Positions 36,104 to 44,961 of a stretch of DNA of 64,000 bases are shown here, one piece after another. The notes under the pieces are model-generated. The model made no database searches, was not told where the DNA came from, and saw only the letters and a list, made by a program, of their open reading frames with translations. This DNA comes from Epibacterium ulvae (GTDB lineage Bacteria; Pseudomonadota; Alphaproteobacteria; Rhodobacterales; Rhodobacteraceae). Made by a program: the position numbers and the translations under genes. Every line of letters begins with the position of its first letter. The stretch's first letter is position 1. The stretch lies in the NCBI RefSeq assembly GCF_900102795.1, contig NZ_FMWG01000010.1, positions 81,781-145,780 of the forward strand, written 5' to 3'.

Positions 36104-36127
36104 GAAACCCGCCTTTCCACGGGTTTC
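36104..36127 (+). terminator. Hairpin after the DUF2062 gene
   Basis: GAAACCCG (36104-36111) and CGGGTTTC (36120-36127) form a perfect 8-bp stem with an 8-nt loop. There is no strong T-run, so it may be a weak terminator or a stabilising structure before pdxJ. Confidence 0.4.
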
Positions 36128-36214
36128 ATGAATGTATCGTGGCAATTTCAACCTTGCTCTCAGCCGGTGTACAGGCCATGGATTATCTAAACGACATCGT
36201 ACAAAGGGCTCCCC

Positions 36215-36961
36215 ATGGCTGATACGACCTTACGCCTTGGTGTGAATATTGACCACGTTGCAACTTTGCGAAACGCGCGTGGTGGTGCTGTGCCGGATCC
36301 GGTTCGCGCAGCGTTGATGGCACAAACAGCAGGTGCCGATGGGATCACTGCGCATCTGCGCGAGGATCGGCGCCACATTGTTGATGCAGATATTGAAGCC
36401 TTGATGGATCAGATCAGCATTCCTCTCAATTTTGAGATGGCGGCAACGGAAGAAATGCAGAAAATTGCGCTGCATCATAAACCACATGCGGTTTGTATCG
36501 TGCCAGAAAAGCGGGAAGAGCGCACCACAGAAGGCGGGCTTGAAGTTGCGCGTGAGGAAAACAAGCTGGCACATTTCATTGCTCCCTTGCGAGATGCGGG
36601 CTGTCGGGTATCGATCTTTATCGGGGCAGATGCAAAACAGATTGAGGCTGCCAACCGAATTGGTGCCGAAGTGATTGAACTGCACACAGGCGCCTATTGT
36701 GATGCCCACGCCGAAGGTGATTTTGCAACGCGTGATCGCGAGCTGGTAGCGCTCTGCGAGATGGCAACTTACGCGCATAGCCTTGGTTTAGAAGTCCATG
36801 CAGGGCATGGTTTGACCTATGAGACTGTTGAGCCCATTGCAGCCTTACCTGAAGTGAAAGAGCTGAATATTGGTCACTTTCTCATCGGGGAAGCTGTGTT
36901 TCGTGGGTTAGAATCGGCCATTTCTGAAATGCGTCGCCTGATGGAGGCCGCTCGCTCGTGA
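36215..36961 (+). CDS. pdxJ: Pyridoxine 5'-phosphate synthase
   Basis: 248 residues. TIM-barrel enzyme that closes the ring in de novo vitamin B6 synthesis. Diagnostic blocks: [16 protein letters not shown] near the N-terminus, [40 protein letters not shown] and HAGHGLTYE. The stop overlaps the GTG of the LysE-like gene (GTGA), so translation is coupled. The family order pdxJ-acpS-lepB-rnc-era-recO is kept except for the inserted exporter. Confidence 0.96.
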   Translation: MADTTLRLGVNIDHVATLRNARGGAVPDPVRAALMAQTAGADGITAHLREDRRHIVDADIEALMDQISIPLNFEMAATEEMQKIALHHKPHAVCIVPEKREERTTEGGLEVAREENKLAHFIAPLRDAGCRVSIFIGADAKQIEAANRIGAEVIELHTGAYCDAHAEGDFATRDRELVALCEMATYAHSLGLEVHAGHGLTYETVEPIAALPEVKELNIGHFLIGEAVFRGLESAISEMRRLMEAARS

Positions 36962-37578
36962 TCGGTATTGAGTGGATTGCGGTCTGGGTGGCTTGGGTGC
37001 TTGCTGGTGGCAGCCCTGGCCCGGCGACGCTTTCCATTGCTGGAACCTCGATGAACACGGGACGCCAGGCTGGATTGTTTTTTTCTTTGGGTGTTCTCGC
37101 AGGATCGGCCACTTGGGGTCTGGCTGCCGCAGCCGGGTTGAGCGCGGTCATGCAGGCGAATGCGTGGGTGTTTGAGGTTCTGCGTTATTGTGGGGCGGGA
37201 TATCTATTGTTTTTGGCGCTAAAATCCCTTCGCTCTGCGTTGTCATCAAACGCCGTGGTGCAGCAACGCGCTTATACGGGAAGCGCGTGGATGATTTTCA
37301 CTAAGGGGGCATTGATTCACCTGACCAATCCCAAAGCGATCTTATCTTGGGCTTCGATTTATTCACTTGTCCTTCAACCGGGAGCAGGCAGTGGGGCTGT
37401 GTTTGGGCTTTTTGCATTTCTATATAGCGGCTCGATTTTGGTATTTGTCGGATATGCGTTCCTATTTTCGTCTTCCAAAGTGGTCGCGGTCTATTCGCGC
37501 TTGCGCCGCTGGTTTGAATTTGTGTTTGCAGGTTTCTTTGGGGTGGCGAGCCTCAAGATCCTGACTGCAAGAGTGTGA
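36958..37578 (+). CDS. LysE-family exporter between pdxJ and acpS
   Basis: 206 residues, about six transmembrane helices. LysE/RhtB signatures: [13 protein letters not shown] near the N-terminus and [16 protein letters not shown] in the middle. The GTG start overlaps the pdxJ stop. It is a second LysE-like protein in the window and only distantly like the one at 29687. Its coupling to pdxJ hints at a linked substrate such as a B6 vitamer or amino acid, which is only inference. Confidence 0.87.
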   Translation: MIGIEWIAVWVAWVLAGGSPGPATLSIAGTSMNTGRQAGLFFSLGVLAGSATWGLAAAAGLSAVMQANAWVFEVLRYCGAGYLLFLALKSLRSALSSNAVVQQRAYTGSAWMIFTKGALIHLTNPKAILSWASIYSLVLQPGAGSGAVFGLFAFLYSGSILVFVGYAFLFSSSKVVAVYSRLRRWFEFVFAGFFGVASLKILTARV

Positions 37579-37588
37579 GGCGCGCGCT

Positions 37589-37987
37589 TTGATCTTGGGG
37601 ATAGGCACAGATCTGGCGAATATTGAACGTATTCAAAAGACCCTGGACCGTTTCGGAGATCGTTTCCGCAATCGCGTGTTTACAGATGTAGAACAGCGCA
37701 AGGCAGAGCGGCGTCTAGACGTCGCAGGGACCTATGCAAAACGCTGGGCTGCAAAAGAAGCTTGCTCTAAGGCGCTGGGAACCGGGCTGCGCATGGGAAT
37801 TGCGTGGAAAGATATGGCTGTCAGCAATCTGGAAACAGGACAGCCAGTAATGCAGGTCACAGGCTGGGCGGCGGATCGTTTATCCGCGATGACACCTGCC
37901 GGTCACGAAGCGATTATCCATGTGACACTCACCGATGACCATCCTTGGGCTCAGGCCTTTGTGGTGATCGAAGCGCGTCCCAAATAG
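37589..37987 (+). CDS. acpS: Holo-[acyl-carrier-protein] synthase
   Basis: 132 residues. It transfers the phosphopantetheine arm from CoA to ACP. The metal-binding Asp8 is in [12 protein letters not shown] and Glu57 in [15 protein letters not shown]. The TTG start has GAGG 8 nt upstream. It lies 10 bp after the LysE-like gene. Confidence 0.95.
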   Translation: MILGIGTDLANIERIQKTLDRFGDRFRNRVFTDVEQRKAERRLDVAGTYAKRWAAKEACSKALGTGLRMGIAWKDMAVSNLETGQPVMQVTGWAADRLSAMTPAGHEAIIHVTLTDDHPWAQAFVVIEARPK

Positions 37988-38040
37988 GACGCAGATTTCA
38001 GCTCAAAAGAGTGAAGGTGTCGCGCAATATAGCGTAAACC

Positions 38041-38069
38041 TTGACTTAGTTGGCTTGGCCCCGCATGTA
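38041..38069 (+). promoter_or_regulatory. Weak candidate promoter for lepB
   Basis: TTGACT (38041-38046) and CATGTA (38064-38069) are 17 bp apart, about 35 bp before the lepB ATG. The -10 match is poor. Confidence 0.25.
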
Positions 38070-38103
38070 GCCACGGACCTAGTTTTAGATCTTGGAGAGC
38101 CTG

Positions 38104-38940
38104 ATGGCCGCCAAAGCGAAAACCGGCAATTCGATTGTCGAGACAATTAAGACCATTGTGTACGCCCTGTTGATTGCAGGTGTTTTCCGCACTCTGTTTT
38201 TCCAGCCCTTCTGGATTCCCTCAGGATCGATGAAAGAAACGCTTTTGATCGGCGATTTCCTTTTCGTGAACAAAATGGCTTATGGCTATTCCCACGCCTC
38301 TTGTCCTTCGGTGCGCTTGCCGCAATTTGGCATTAACGTGGACGCAGAGCAGATCTGTCGCTTCTTGGATGGAGACAACACGCGCCTTTTGGGCTCTCAG
38401 CCTGAACGGGGTGATGTCGTCGTTTTCCGTCACCCTGTCCATGGTGCGGATTACATCAAGCGGCTCGTCGGTCTGCCCGGTGACAAAATCCAAGTGAAGA
38501 ACGGTGTCTTGTTCATCAATGACACTGCGGTGAAGCTGGAGAACGATGGCGCCTTTGAAGAGGTCTACGCACCACAAGGGCCGCAACGTTCCGCGCCCCG
38601 CTGTGAAAATGGCCCTGTTGGTGTCGGCGGCACCTGCAGCAAATCACGGCAGATCGAAACGCTGCCAGATGGACCATCTTATGCCGTGTTGAATATCGGC
38701 AATCAAACCATGGATCATACCGGCGTTTATCAGGTTCCCGAAGGTCACTTCTTCTTTATGGGCGACAACCGCGACAATTCAACGGATAGTCGTTTGTCGC
38801 AATCCGCAGGCGGTGCGGGCTTTGTACCGTTCGAAAATCTGATTGGTCGCGCTGATCGTATCATGTTCTCCTCGGCAGGACGCTCAATGCTGTTCTTCTG
38901 GACGTGGCGCGGGGATCGTTTCTTTAAGGCGGTCGAGTGA
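38104..38940 (+). CDS. lepB: Signal peptidase I
   Basis: 278 residues. One N-terminal membrane anchor (about 12-34), then the periplasmic serine protease with Ser42 in [10 protein letters not shown] and the general base Lys119 in [13 protein letters not shown]; the [11 protein letters not shown] box is near 230. It cuts signal peptides from exported proteins. The ATG at 38104 has GGAG 6 nt upstream and is preferred to a TTG at 38092. The stop overlaps the rnc GTG (GTGA). Confidence 0.96.
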   Translation: MAAKAKTGNSIVETIKTIVYALLIAGVFRTLFFQPFWIPSGSMKETLLIGDFLFVNKMAYGYSHASCPSVRLPQFGINVDAEQICRFLDGDNTRLLGSQPERGDVVVFRHPVHGADYIKRLVGLPGDKIQVKNGVLFINDTAVKLENDGAFEEVYAPQGPQRSAPRCENGPVGVGGTCSKSRQIETLPDGPSYAVLNIGNQTMDHTGVYQVPEGHFFFMGDNRDNSTDSRLSQSAGGAGFVPFENLIGRADRIMFSSAGRSMLFFWTWRGDRFFKAVE

Positions 38941-39614
38941 AACTTTCAAAAGAACTTCGCGCATTTGAGCAACGGATCGGGCATAAATTCACCGATCCGA
39001 CTCTTTTGATGCGTTCCGTCACCCATGCATCGATGTCTTCGCCAACGCGACAAGACAATCAAAGACTCGAGTTTCTAGGTGATCGTGTTTTGGGTCTGGT
39101 CATGGCGACTGCGCTGCTGGATCAGGATCAAACTGCCAGCGAAGGCCAGCTTGCCCCGCGTTTTAACGCCTTGGTGCGCAAAGAGACCTGTGCCGAGGTC
39201 GCCCGCGAGATCGATTTAGGTGCGGTTCTTAAACTGGGCCGATCTGAGATGCTGTCGGGCGGGCGACGTAAGCAGGCCCTTTTGGGCGATGCCATGGAGG
39301 CGGTGATCGCGGCTGTCTATAAAGATTCAGGGTTTGAAGCTGCGCAGAACCTGATTTTGCGCCTTTGGGGCGCGCGGATTTCCAATGTGGAAACGGATGC
39401 ACGTGATTCCAAAACCTCACTGCAGGAATGGGCACAGGCGCGGGGGCAAAAGCCACCAAGCTACGTCGAGATTTCGCGCAGCGGTCCAGATCATGCACCG
39501 GTTTTCACAATTGCAGCACGCCTGGAAACAGGGGCAGAAGCCCAAGCCACAGCTGGATCAAAGAGACAGGCGGAGCAAGCTGCGGCACGCGCGCTGTTGG
39601 CAGAGCTGTCATAG
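38937..39614 (+). CDS. rnc: Ribonuclease III
   Basis: 225 residues. It cleaves double-stranded RNA in rRNA and mRNA processing. The signature [13 protein letters not shown] holds Glu45 and Asp49, and the second acid pair is Asp118/Glu121 in [12 protein letters not shown]. The C-terminal 70 residues are a double-stranded RNA binding domain. The GTG start overlaps the lepB stop. Confidence 0.96.
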   Translation: MKLSKELRAFEQRIGHKFTDPTLLMRSVTHASMSSPTRQDNQRLEFLGDRVLGLVMATALLDQDQTASEGQLAPRFNALVRKETCAEVAREIDLGAVLKLGRSEMLSGGRRKQALLGDAMEAVIAAVYKDSGFEAAQNLILRLWGARISNVETDARDSKTSLQEWAQARGQKPPSYVEISRSGPDHAPVFTIAARLETGAEAQATAGSKRQAEQAAARALLAELS

Positions 39615-39700
39615 CTGTTGCCGATTGGGGAGATTGCCCCACTGGTCCAATACATAAATTTCCTGTAGGGCTATGACCCTGCCAAGCGGGATCAAGAGAC

Positions 39701-40606
39701 ATGACAACACGCGCCGGATTTATTGCCCTTATCGGGGAGCCCAATGCAGGGAAATCCACCCTGACGAACTATATGGTCGGAGCCAAGGTTTCGATCGTGA
39801 CGCATAAGGTGCAAACCACCCGTGCCCGTATTCGCGGCGTGGCTCTTGAAGGGGATGCGCAGCTGGTCTTTGTTGACACGCCGGGCCTGTTTCAGCCCCG
39901 TCGGCGTCTGGACCGTGCGATGGTTGCTGCCGCTTGGGGCGGTGCTGCGGATGCTGATGTGATTGTCTTGATGGTTGAAGCTCATCGGGGTGTTACCGAA
40001 GGGGTAGAGCGTATCCTTGAGGGGCTGGGTGATATCGGGCAGGGGCGCACTGTCGCACTGGCGATCAACAAGATTGATAAAGTCCAAGCCGAAGATCTTT
40101 TGGCGCTGACCAAAGATCTGAACGAACGGTATTCTTTTGCCGAAACCTTTATGATTTCTGCGGAACGTGGCCACGGTGTAGATGCCTTGCGCGAATGGCT
40201 TGCAGGTGAGGTGCCTGAAGGTCCCTGGCTTTATCCCGAAGATCAGATTGCCGATCTGCCCATGCGCATGATTGCAGCAGAGATCACCCGTGAAAAACTG
40301 ACCTTGCGCCTGCATCAAGAGCTGCCTTACCAGCTGACGGTTGAGACCGAAAACTGGGAAGAGCGCAAAGATGGATCCGCTAAAATTGATCAGGTGATTT
40401 ATGTGGTACGGGACGGTCACAAAGGGATCGTTCTGGGCAAACGTGGCGAGACGATCAAGGCAATCAGCCAAGCGGCTCGCTTAGAGCTGGAAGAGTTTCT
40501 GGATCGTAGAATCCACCTGTTCCTGCAGATCAAAGTGCGTCCAAACTGGTTAGAAGAATCAGAGCGCTATTCTGAAATGGGTCTTGATTTCAAAGACGGC
40601 AATTGA
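39701..40606 (+). CDS. era: GTPase Era
   Basis: 301 residues. Ribosome assembly GTPase acting on 16S rRNA. G1 is GEPNAGKST (12-20), G2 KVQTTRARIRG, G3 DTPG, G4 NKID, and the C-terminal KH domain carries VIYVVRDGHKGIVLGKRGE (core GKRGETIK). The stop overlaps the DUF1491 start as TGATG. Confidence 0.96.
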   Translation: MTTRAGFIALIGEPNAGKSTLTNYMVGAKVSIVTHKVQTTRARIRGVALEGDAQLVFVDTPGLFQPRRRLDRAMVAAAWGGAADADVIVLMVEAHRGVTEGVERILEGLGDIGQGRTVALAINKIDKVQAEDLLALTKDLNERYSFAETFMISAERGHGVDALREWLAGEVPEGPWLYPEDQIADLPMRMIAAEITREKLTLRLHQELPYQLTVETENWEERKDGSAKIDQVIYVVRDGHKGIVLGKRGETIKAISQAARLELEEFLDRRIHLFLQIKVRPNWLEESERYSEMGLDFKDGN

Positions 40607-40935
40607 TGGCTCGCCTGACTGCAGAGTTTTGGGTGCAAGCCTATCTCACGCGCCTGCGCCTGTATGATATCCCGGCTTTTGTCACGTCACATGGTGATGA
40701 TACCGCGGGTGCTGTTTTGGTGAAGCTCAATACGCTGGATGGTGAGGCCGTCGCGTACCACCGGACTTATGATTTGTTGAGCGGTGAACGCATGTGGGAT
40801 CAGCTGTCCTCTGGTGGTGAGGTCACGGTGGATCAGGCAATTGCACGGCAAAAAGAGTTTGATCCTGACCTTTGGGTGATCGAGGTCGAAGACCGGGCCG
40901 GGCGTCATCTTTTGGATGAGCCAGGGTTGGCGTAA
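40606..40935 (+). CDS. DUF1491 protein
   Basis: 109 residues, soluble. It matches the small alphaproteobacterial DUF1491 family: AEFWVQAYLTRLRLYDIPAF near the N-terminus, GDDTAGAVLVKLN, and a C-terminal DPDLWVIEVEDR. Its function is unknown. The ATG overlaps the era stop by one base, so the two are coupled; it lies between era and recO. Confidence 0.85.
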   Translation: MARLTAEFWVQAYLTRLRLYDIPAFVTSHGDDTAGAVLVKLNTLDGEAVAYHRTYDLLSGERMWDQLSSGGEVTVDQAIARQKEFDPDLWVIEVEDRAGRHLLDEPGLA

Positions 40936-41000
40936 CCTCTTTCCCTTGGGGCGCGAAACGGTCAAACTGTTGTTGGGTGTGAAAACGAATAGGCCTGCCG

Positions 41001-41726
41001 ATGGAGTGGCGCGATCAGGGAATTTTGTTACGTCGTCGTCGCCACGGCGAAAATGCCGCTATCATAGATGTGTTTACGCGCGCACATGGGCGGGTCTCAG
41101 GGTTGGTCCGTGGTGGCGCTGGTCGCAAGCTTGGCGCAATTCTGCAACCCGGCGCACAGCTTGATCTTGCATGGCGCGGGCGGTTGGAAACTCAACTGGG
41201 CGTTTTCCGTGTTGAGCCCGTTCGCAGCCGTACTGCTGCAGCGCTTTCAGATCGTGTTGCTTTGGCTGGATTGAATGCAGTGACCGGGTTGTTGCTGTTT
41301 TGCCTTCCAGAGCGGGCGCAGTATCTCAGCCTGTATGAAAACACTGAATTTATGCTTGATCTGTTGGAACACCCCGAAGTGTGGCCTCTTGCTTATATGA
41401 AATGGGAGGTTCAGCTTTTGGAGGAAATGGGCTTTGCTCTTGATCTTTCGGCTTGTGCTGTGACCGGAGCGACGCAGGAGTTGATCTATGTCTCTCCCAA
41501 AAGCGGCCGTGCGGTGTCACGCCAGGGGGCTGGCGAATGGGCAGATCGCTTGTTGCCTTTGCCTTCGGTTCTGCGCGGTGTTGGCGATGGATCTGACCGT
41601 GATATTCTAGAAGCGCTCCACACGACCGGCCATTTCGTGGCCCATCATTTGGCCCCTAACTTAGGGGATCGTCCGGTCCCCGAGGCGCGGGCGCGATTCG
41701 TGTCTGCGCTTACTCAGCGGCTGTAA
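41001..41726 (+). CDS. recO: DNA repair protein RecO
   Basis: 241 residues. It loads RecA with RecR in gap repair. The N-terminal OB fold shows [20 protein letters not shown] and the glycine-rich [10 protein letters not shown]; the C-terminal helical part has [16 protein letters not shown]. The stop overlaps the end of the convergent lipoprotein gene by 17 bp. Confidence 0.94.
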   Translation: MEWRDQGILLRRRRHGENAAIIDVFTRAHGRVSGLVRGGAGRKLGAILQPGAQLDLAWRGRLETQLGVFRVEPVRSRTAAALSDRVALAGLNAVTGLLLFCLPERAQYLSLYENTEFMLDLLEHPEVWPLAYMKWEVQLLEEMGFALDLSACAVTGATQELIYVSPKSGRAVSRQGAGEWADRLLPLPSVLRGVGDGSDRDILEALHTTGHFVAHHLAPNLGDRPVPEARARFVSALTQRL

Positions 41727-42102
41727 AGACCATTTCAGCAGTGTCATCGCCGCGCAGAATAAGTGTTTTATCCAAGACTTCCGCTTCGTTCATGCGCAGC
41801 AACAACTGCAACGCATAGGTTTCAGCGTCATAGTCTGGGCACTCCTGTGTGCCGCGCTTCAAATTGTTGAGACTAAACCAAGGATAGGGAGAGTTCACCC
41901 GACCCTCAAAACTGTTACAAGGTCCAACACCTTGCACAAATCCACCCTCCTCCATGAAGAGAGAGACCGGGGCCGCAAATGGGTTTTGGTTGATTTCAGT
42001 GAGGCTCCACAGGCGAGCGGCTGCGCCATGGCCTGTTAGGGTTTCATCACGGGTGCAGGCGGCAAGAGAAAGAAAAAACAAAGCAACAAAAAAACGGGTC
42101 AT
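41710..42102 (-). CDS. META/HslJ-like lipoprotein
   Basis: 130 residues. A lipobox LAAC (Cys about 16) follows a hydrophobic signal sequence, so it is probably a lipoprotein. The rest resembles META-domain proteins: WSLTEING-like opening ([11 protein letters not shown]), GPCNSFEGR and PWFSLNN, with a Cys near residue 83 (QECPDYD). META proteins such as HslJ are envelope proteins of uncertain function. It is convergent with recO. Confidence 0.75.
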   Translation of the reverse strand: MTRFFVALFFLSLAACTRDETLTGHGAAARLWSLTEINQNPFAAPVSLFMEEGGFVQGVGPCNSFEGRVNSPYPWFSLNNLKRGTQECPDYDAETYALQLLLRMNEAEVLDKTLILRGDDTAEMVFTAAE

Positions 42103-42209
42103 GGTCGTCTCGAATGATGGGGTTGTGATCGCCTGTGCATCCGAGTTTTACGGAATTTTGTCAATTCATACGCCAGCGCGCAGCAGAGTAACGATGTATT
42201 CATGCCACG

Positions 42210-42240
42210 AAAAAACGGCCCTCAGAGGTCTCTGGGGCCG
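42210..42240 (-). terminator. Rho-independent terminator for mcd
   Basis: On the minus strand CGGCCC pairs with GGGCCG, extended by CAGA/TCTG with one bulge, around a 4-nt loop and followed by a T6 run (A6 at 42210-42215 on the plus strand). It lies about 20 bp after the mcd stop. Confidence 0.8.
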
Positions 42241-42260
42241 TGAAGTCGAGGGTGATTGTT

Positions 42261-43949
42261 TTAGCCGAGCAGACGTCGCGCGATAACTTGTGCTTGGATT
42301 TCTGCGGCACCCTCAAAAATGTTGAGAATACGCGCATCACAAAGAACACGAGAGATTTTGTATTCCATGGCAAACCCGTTGCCACCGTGGATCTGCAAAC
42401 CGTTGTCGGCAGCAGCCCAGGCCACCCGCGCGCCCAGCAGTTTTGCCATACCTGCTTCAAGGTCACAGCGACGGTCATGATCCTTTTCCCATGCCGAGAA
42501 ATAAGTGAGCTGACGTGCAATCATAATTTCCACAGCCATCATCGCAAGCTTGCCCGAAACGCGTGGGAAGTTGATCAGGCTTTTGCCAAATTGTTTGCGG
42601 TCTTGGGCATATTGCATCCCGATATCCAGCGCAGATTGGGCGACGCCAATGGCGCGGGCCGCAGTCTGGATCCGGGCGCTTTCAAAGGTCTGCATCAGCT
42701 GTTTGAAACCTTTGCCTTCTTCTCCACCAAGCAGGTTCTCTGATTTCACGTGAAACCCGTCAAAGCCAAGTTCGTATTCTTTCATACCGCGATAGCCAAG
42801 AACCTCGATCTCACCACCCGTCATACCTGGGGTGGGGAACGGATCGTCATCGGTGCCAGGCGTTTTTTCAGCTAGGAACATCGACAGACCTTTGTGGTTG
42901 TCGGTATCTGGGTTTGTGCGTGCCAGCAGGGTCATCACATGGGTGCGCGCGGCATGGGTAATCCATGTTTTATTGCCTGTGATCTTATAATCCCCGTTTT
43001 CGTCCTTCACAGCACGGGTGCGCAGAGAGCCAAGATCGGAGCCGGTATTGGGTTCCGTGAACACCGCAGTGGGTAGGATTTCCGCGCTGGCCAATTTGGG
43101 CAACCATTGTGCCTTTTGGTCGTCTGTGCCGCCAGCAATGATAAGCTCAGCAGCGATTTCTGACCGGGTGCCAAGAGAGCCAACACCGATGTATCCGCGC
43201 GACAATTCTTCAGACACCACGCACATCGAGGCTTTTGATAGGCCAAAACCACCGTGTTCTTCTGGAATTGTGAGGCCGAAAACCCCCATCTCTGCAAGCT
43301 CATCAATGATTTCGATTGGGATCAATTCGTCCTTGAGGTGCCATTCGTGCGCAAAAGGCTCGACCTTTTCCTGCGCGTAGCGGCGGAACTGATCACGGAT
43401 CATTTCCAGCTCTTCATCCAGACCAGAAGCGCCAAACATGGTCGCGGCTGCGCCCTGTTCTTCCATCAGCTCAACCAGTCGGCTGCGGGCGGCCTGTGTG
43501 TTTGCAGATTGACTTAAAGACATGATCTCTGGGGTCATCATAACGCGCATGTCGTCTTGGCTGAGGCCCAGATCTTGAAGGCGAATGATCTCTCCCTGGT
43601 TCATGGGGATACCGCCATAGATCTGCCAGAGGTATTCACCAAAGGCGATTTGATGGATCAGCTGTTCCATCTCACCAAACTTACCCTCGCACTGTAGCGC
43701 CTCTGCCCATCGTTGCATCTGGCGGAGCGCGTAAACATAGGTCGCAAGCCAAGACAGGCCATGCGCGGCCGTTTGGTTCTCTTCGATCAGTGCGCCCGAG
43801 ATACGTCCTTCAGCGGTGACTTGTGCTGCAACTTTTGCACGGGCAGTCTCCAAGAGGCCGTCCAACGGTGCAAGCGCTGCTTTGGTTTGGTTCAGCAGGT
43901 CGGGCATCAGCGTTGGTGTCATTGCAATATCCTGTCCATCATGGGGCAT
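42261..43949 (-). CDS. mcd: Long-form acyl-CoA dehydrogenase, probable (2S)-methylsuccinyl-CoA dehydrogenase
   Basis: 562 residues. The C-terminal 390 residues are a standard acyl-CoA dehydrogenase (AVFTEPNTGSDLGSLRTRA, core TEPNTGSDL; ALDIGMQYAQDRKQFG; LQIHGGNGF). The first about 150 residues are an extra helical domain, as in methylsuccinyl-CoA dehydrogenase of the ethylmalonyl-CoA pathway, which makes mesaconyl-C1-CoA during acetyl-CoA assimilation. The start at 43949 has AGGAG 6 nt upstream. Electrons would go to ETF, encoded at 55022-56709. Another long acyl-CoA dehydrogenase is possible, so the substrate is not certain. Confidence 0.8.
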   Translation of the reverse strand: MPHDGQDIAMTPTLMPDLLNQTKAALAPLDGLLETARAKVAAQVTAEGRISGALIEENQTAAHGLSWLATYVYALRQMQRWAEALQCEGKFGEMEQLIHQIAFGEYLWQIYGGIPMNQGEIIRLQDLGLSQDDMRVMMTPEIMSLSQSANTQAARSRLVELMEEQGAAATMFGASGLDEELEMIRDQFRRYAQEKVEPFAHEWHLKDELIPIEIIDELAEMGVFGLTIPEEHGGFGLSKASMCVVSEELSRGYIGVGSLGTRSEIAAELIIAGGTDDQKAQWLPKLASAEILPTAVFTEPNTGSDLGSLRTRAVKDENGDYKITGNKTWITHAARTHVMTLLARTNPDTDNHKGLSMFLAEKTPGTDDDPFPTPGMTGGEIEVLGYRGMKEYELGFDGFHVKSENLLGGEEGKGFKQLMQTFESARIQTAARAIGVAQSALDIGMQYAQDRKQFGKSLINFPRVSGKLAMMAVEIMIARQLTYFSAWEKDHDRRCDLEAGMAKLLGARVAWAAADNGLQIHGGNGFAMEYKISRVLCDARILNIFEGAAEIQAQVIARRLLG

Positions 43950-44014
43950 GAATCACTCCTCTTTCCAGTCGTCACAGTGGTAATCATTTCGCAGTCGCAG
44001 CGCAACAAAAATTC

Positions 44015-44029
44015 AATGAAAAGTTCATT
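44015..44029. promoter_or_regulatory. Inverted repeat 1 between mcd and tauE-like gene
   Basis: AATGAA (44015-44020) and TTCATT (44024-44029) are a perfect 6-bp inverted repeat with a 3-bp spacer in the divergent region. Confidence 0.35.
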
Positions 44030-44036
44030 ATTATCA

Positions 44037-44058
44037 CAAAATTACTCTGATAATTTTG
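44037..44058. promoter_or_regulatory. Inverted repeat 2 between mcd and tauE-like gene
   Basis: CAAAATTA (44037-44044) and TAATTTTG (44051-44058) are a perfect 8-bp inverted repeat with a 6-bp spacer, 38 bp before the tauE-like start. It fits a dimeric regulator site. Confidence 0.45.
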
Positions 44059-44095
44059 CACATGCAGCGTGGCTGGAATGTGTTAAAGCCAAAGG

Positions 44096-44863
44096 ATGGA
44101 ATATTTTTTCACCGGAATGACTCCGCTACAATTGCTTGCCGGGTTTTGTGTTGCTGTTGTTGCAGGAACCGTCAAAGGGACGGTTGGTTTTGGGATGCCG
44201 ATGATCTTGATTTCGGGGCTCAGCATCTTTGTGGCTCCCGATATCGCTCTCGCTTGGCTTATTCTGCCGACCCTCGCTACAAATGGGTTTCAGGCTTTGC
44301 ATGAAGGCGTCGGAGCGGCCTGGCGGTCAATGAAGCGGTTTCGGCTGTATCTGAGCGTGGGGGGCATATGCTTGATTGGCAGTGCGCAATTGGTCACGCT
44401 TATGCCACAGCACATTATGCTTCTGATTATTGGCGTTCCCGTCATGGGGTTTGCGCTTATGCAGCTTGTCGGGCGTGAGATTAAGCTGCAGCGCGCCAGT
44501 TGGCGGGCAGAATGCGCCGTGGCCAGTATTGCAGGCTTCTCTGGTGGGATCTCCGGGGTGTGGGGGCCTCCAACCGTTGCCTATTTGACGGCACTTGGAA
44601 CGGAGAAGCGAGAACAGATGCGCGCGCAAGGCGTGATCTACGGGCTTGGCTCCATCGCTCTGCTGGGGGCACATATCGGGTCTGGTGTTGTGCGTCAGGA
44701 GACTTTGCCCATGTCTTGCCTGATGATCGCCCCCTCTTTGCTGGGCATGTGGCTGGGCAATAAATTACAAAGCCGTATTGATCAGGCAATGTTCAAAAAG
44801 GCGACTTTGGTGGTCTTGCTGGTGGTGTCTGCGAACCTGGTGCGTCGCGGCCTGTTGGGCTAG
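44096..44863 (+). CDS. TauE/SafE-family membrane exporter
   Basis: 255 residues, about eight transmembrane helices. The family opening GTVKGTVGFGMPMIL and the repeated second-half segment GFSGGISGVWGPPTVAYL are present. TauE/SafE proteins export sulfite or organosulfonates, or act as organic-acid permeases; the substrate here is unknown. It is divergent from mcd. The start is uncertain: neither the ATG at 44096 nor that at 44117 has a good ribosome binding site. Confidence 0.87.
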   Translation: MEYFFTGMTPLQLLAGFCVAVVAGTVKGTVGFGMPMILISGLSIFVAPDIALAWLILPTLATNGFQALHEGVGAAWRSMKRFRLYLSVGGICLIGSAQLVTLMPQHIMLLIIGVPVMGFALMQLVGREIKLQRASWRAECAVASIAGFSGGISGVWGPPTVAYLTALGTEKREQMRAQGVIYGLGSIALLGAHIGSGVVRQETLPMSCLMIAPSLLGMWLGNKLQSRIDQAMFKKATLVVLLVVSANLVRRGLLG

Positions 44864-44910
44864 CATTTGCAGTGACTTCATCGCAGCTGAGGAAAATACC
44901 AAAGACGCGA

Positions 44911-44937
44911 CAGCCCCCGCCACTGGGGCGAGGGCTG
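44911..44937. terminator. Terminator between convergent tauE-like gene and pckA
   Basis: CAGCCC (44911-44916) and GGGCTG (44932-44937) form the base of a stem, extended by CGCC/GGCG after one mismatch, with a short T-run on the plus side. It can serve both transcripts. Confidence 0.6.
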
Positions 44938-44961
44938 CAATTTAATGTACTGAATTTACAT

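Noticed and set aside
39692..40471. 259-codon minus-strand frame over era
   Set aside because: Shadow of era on the opposite strand; the translated product has no recognisable domain.
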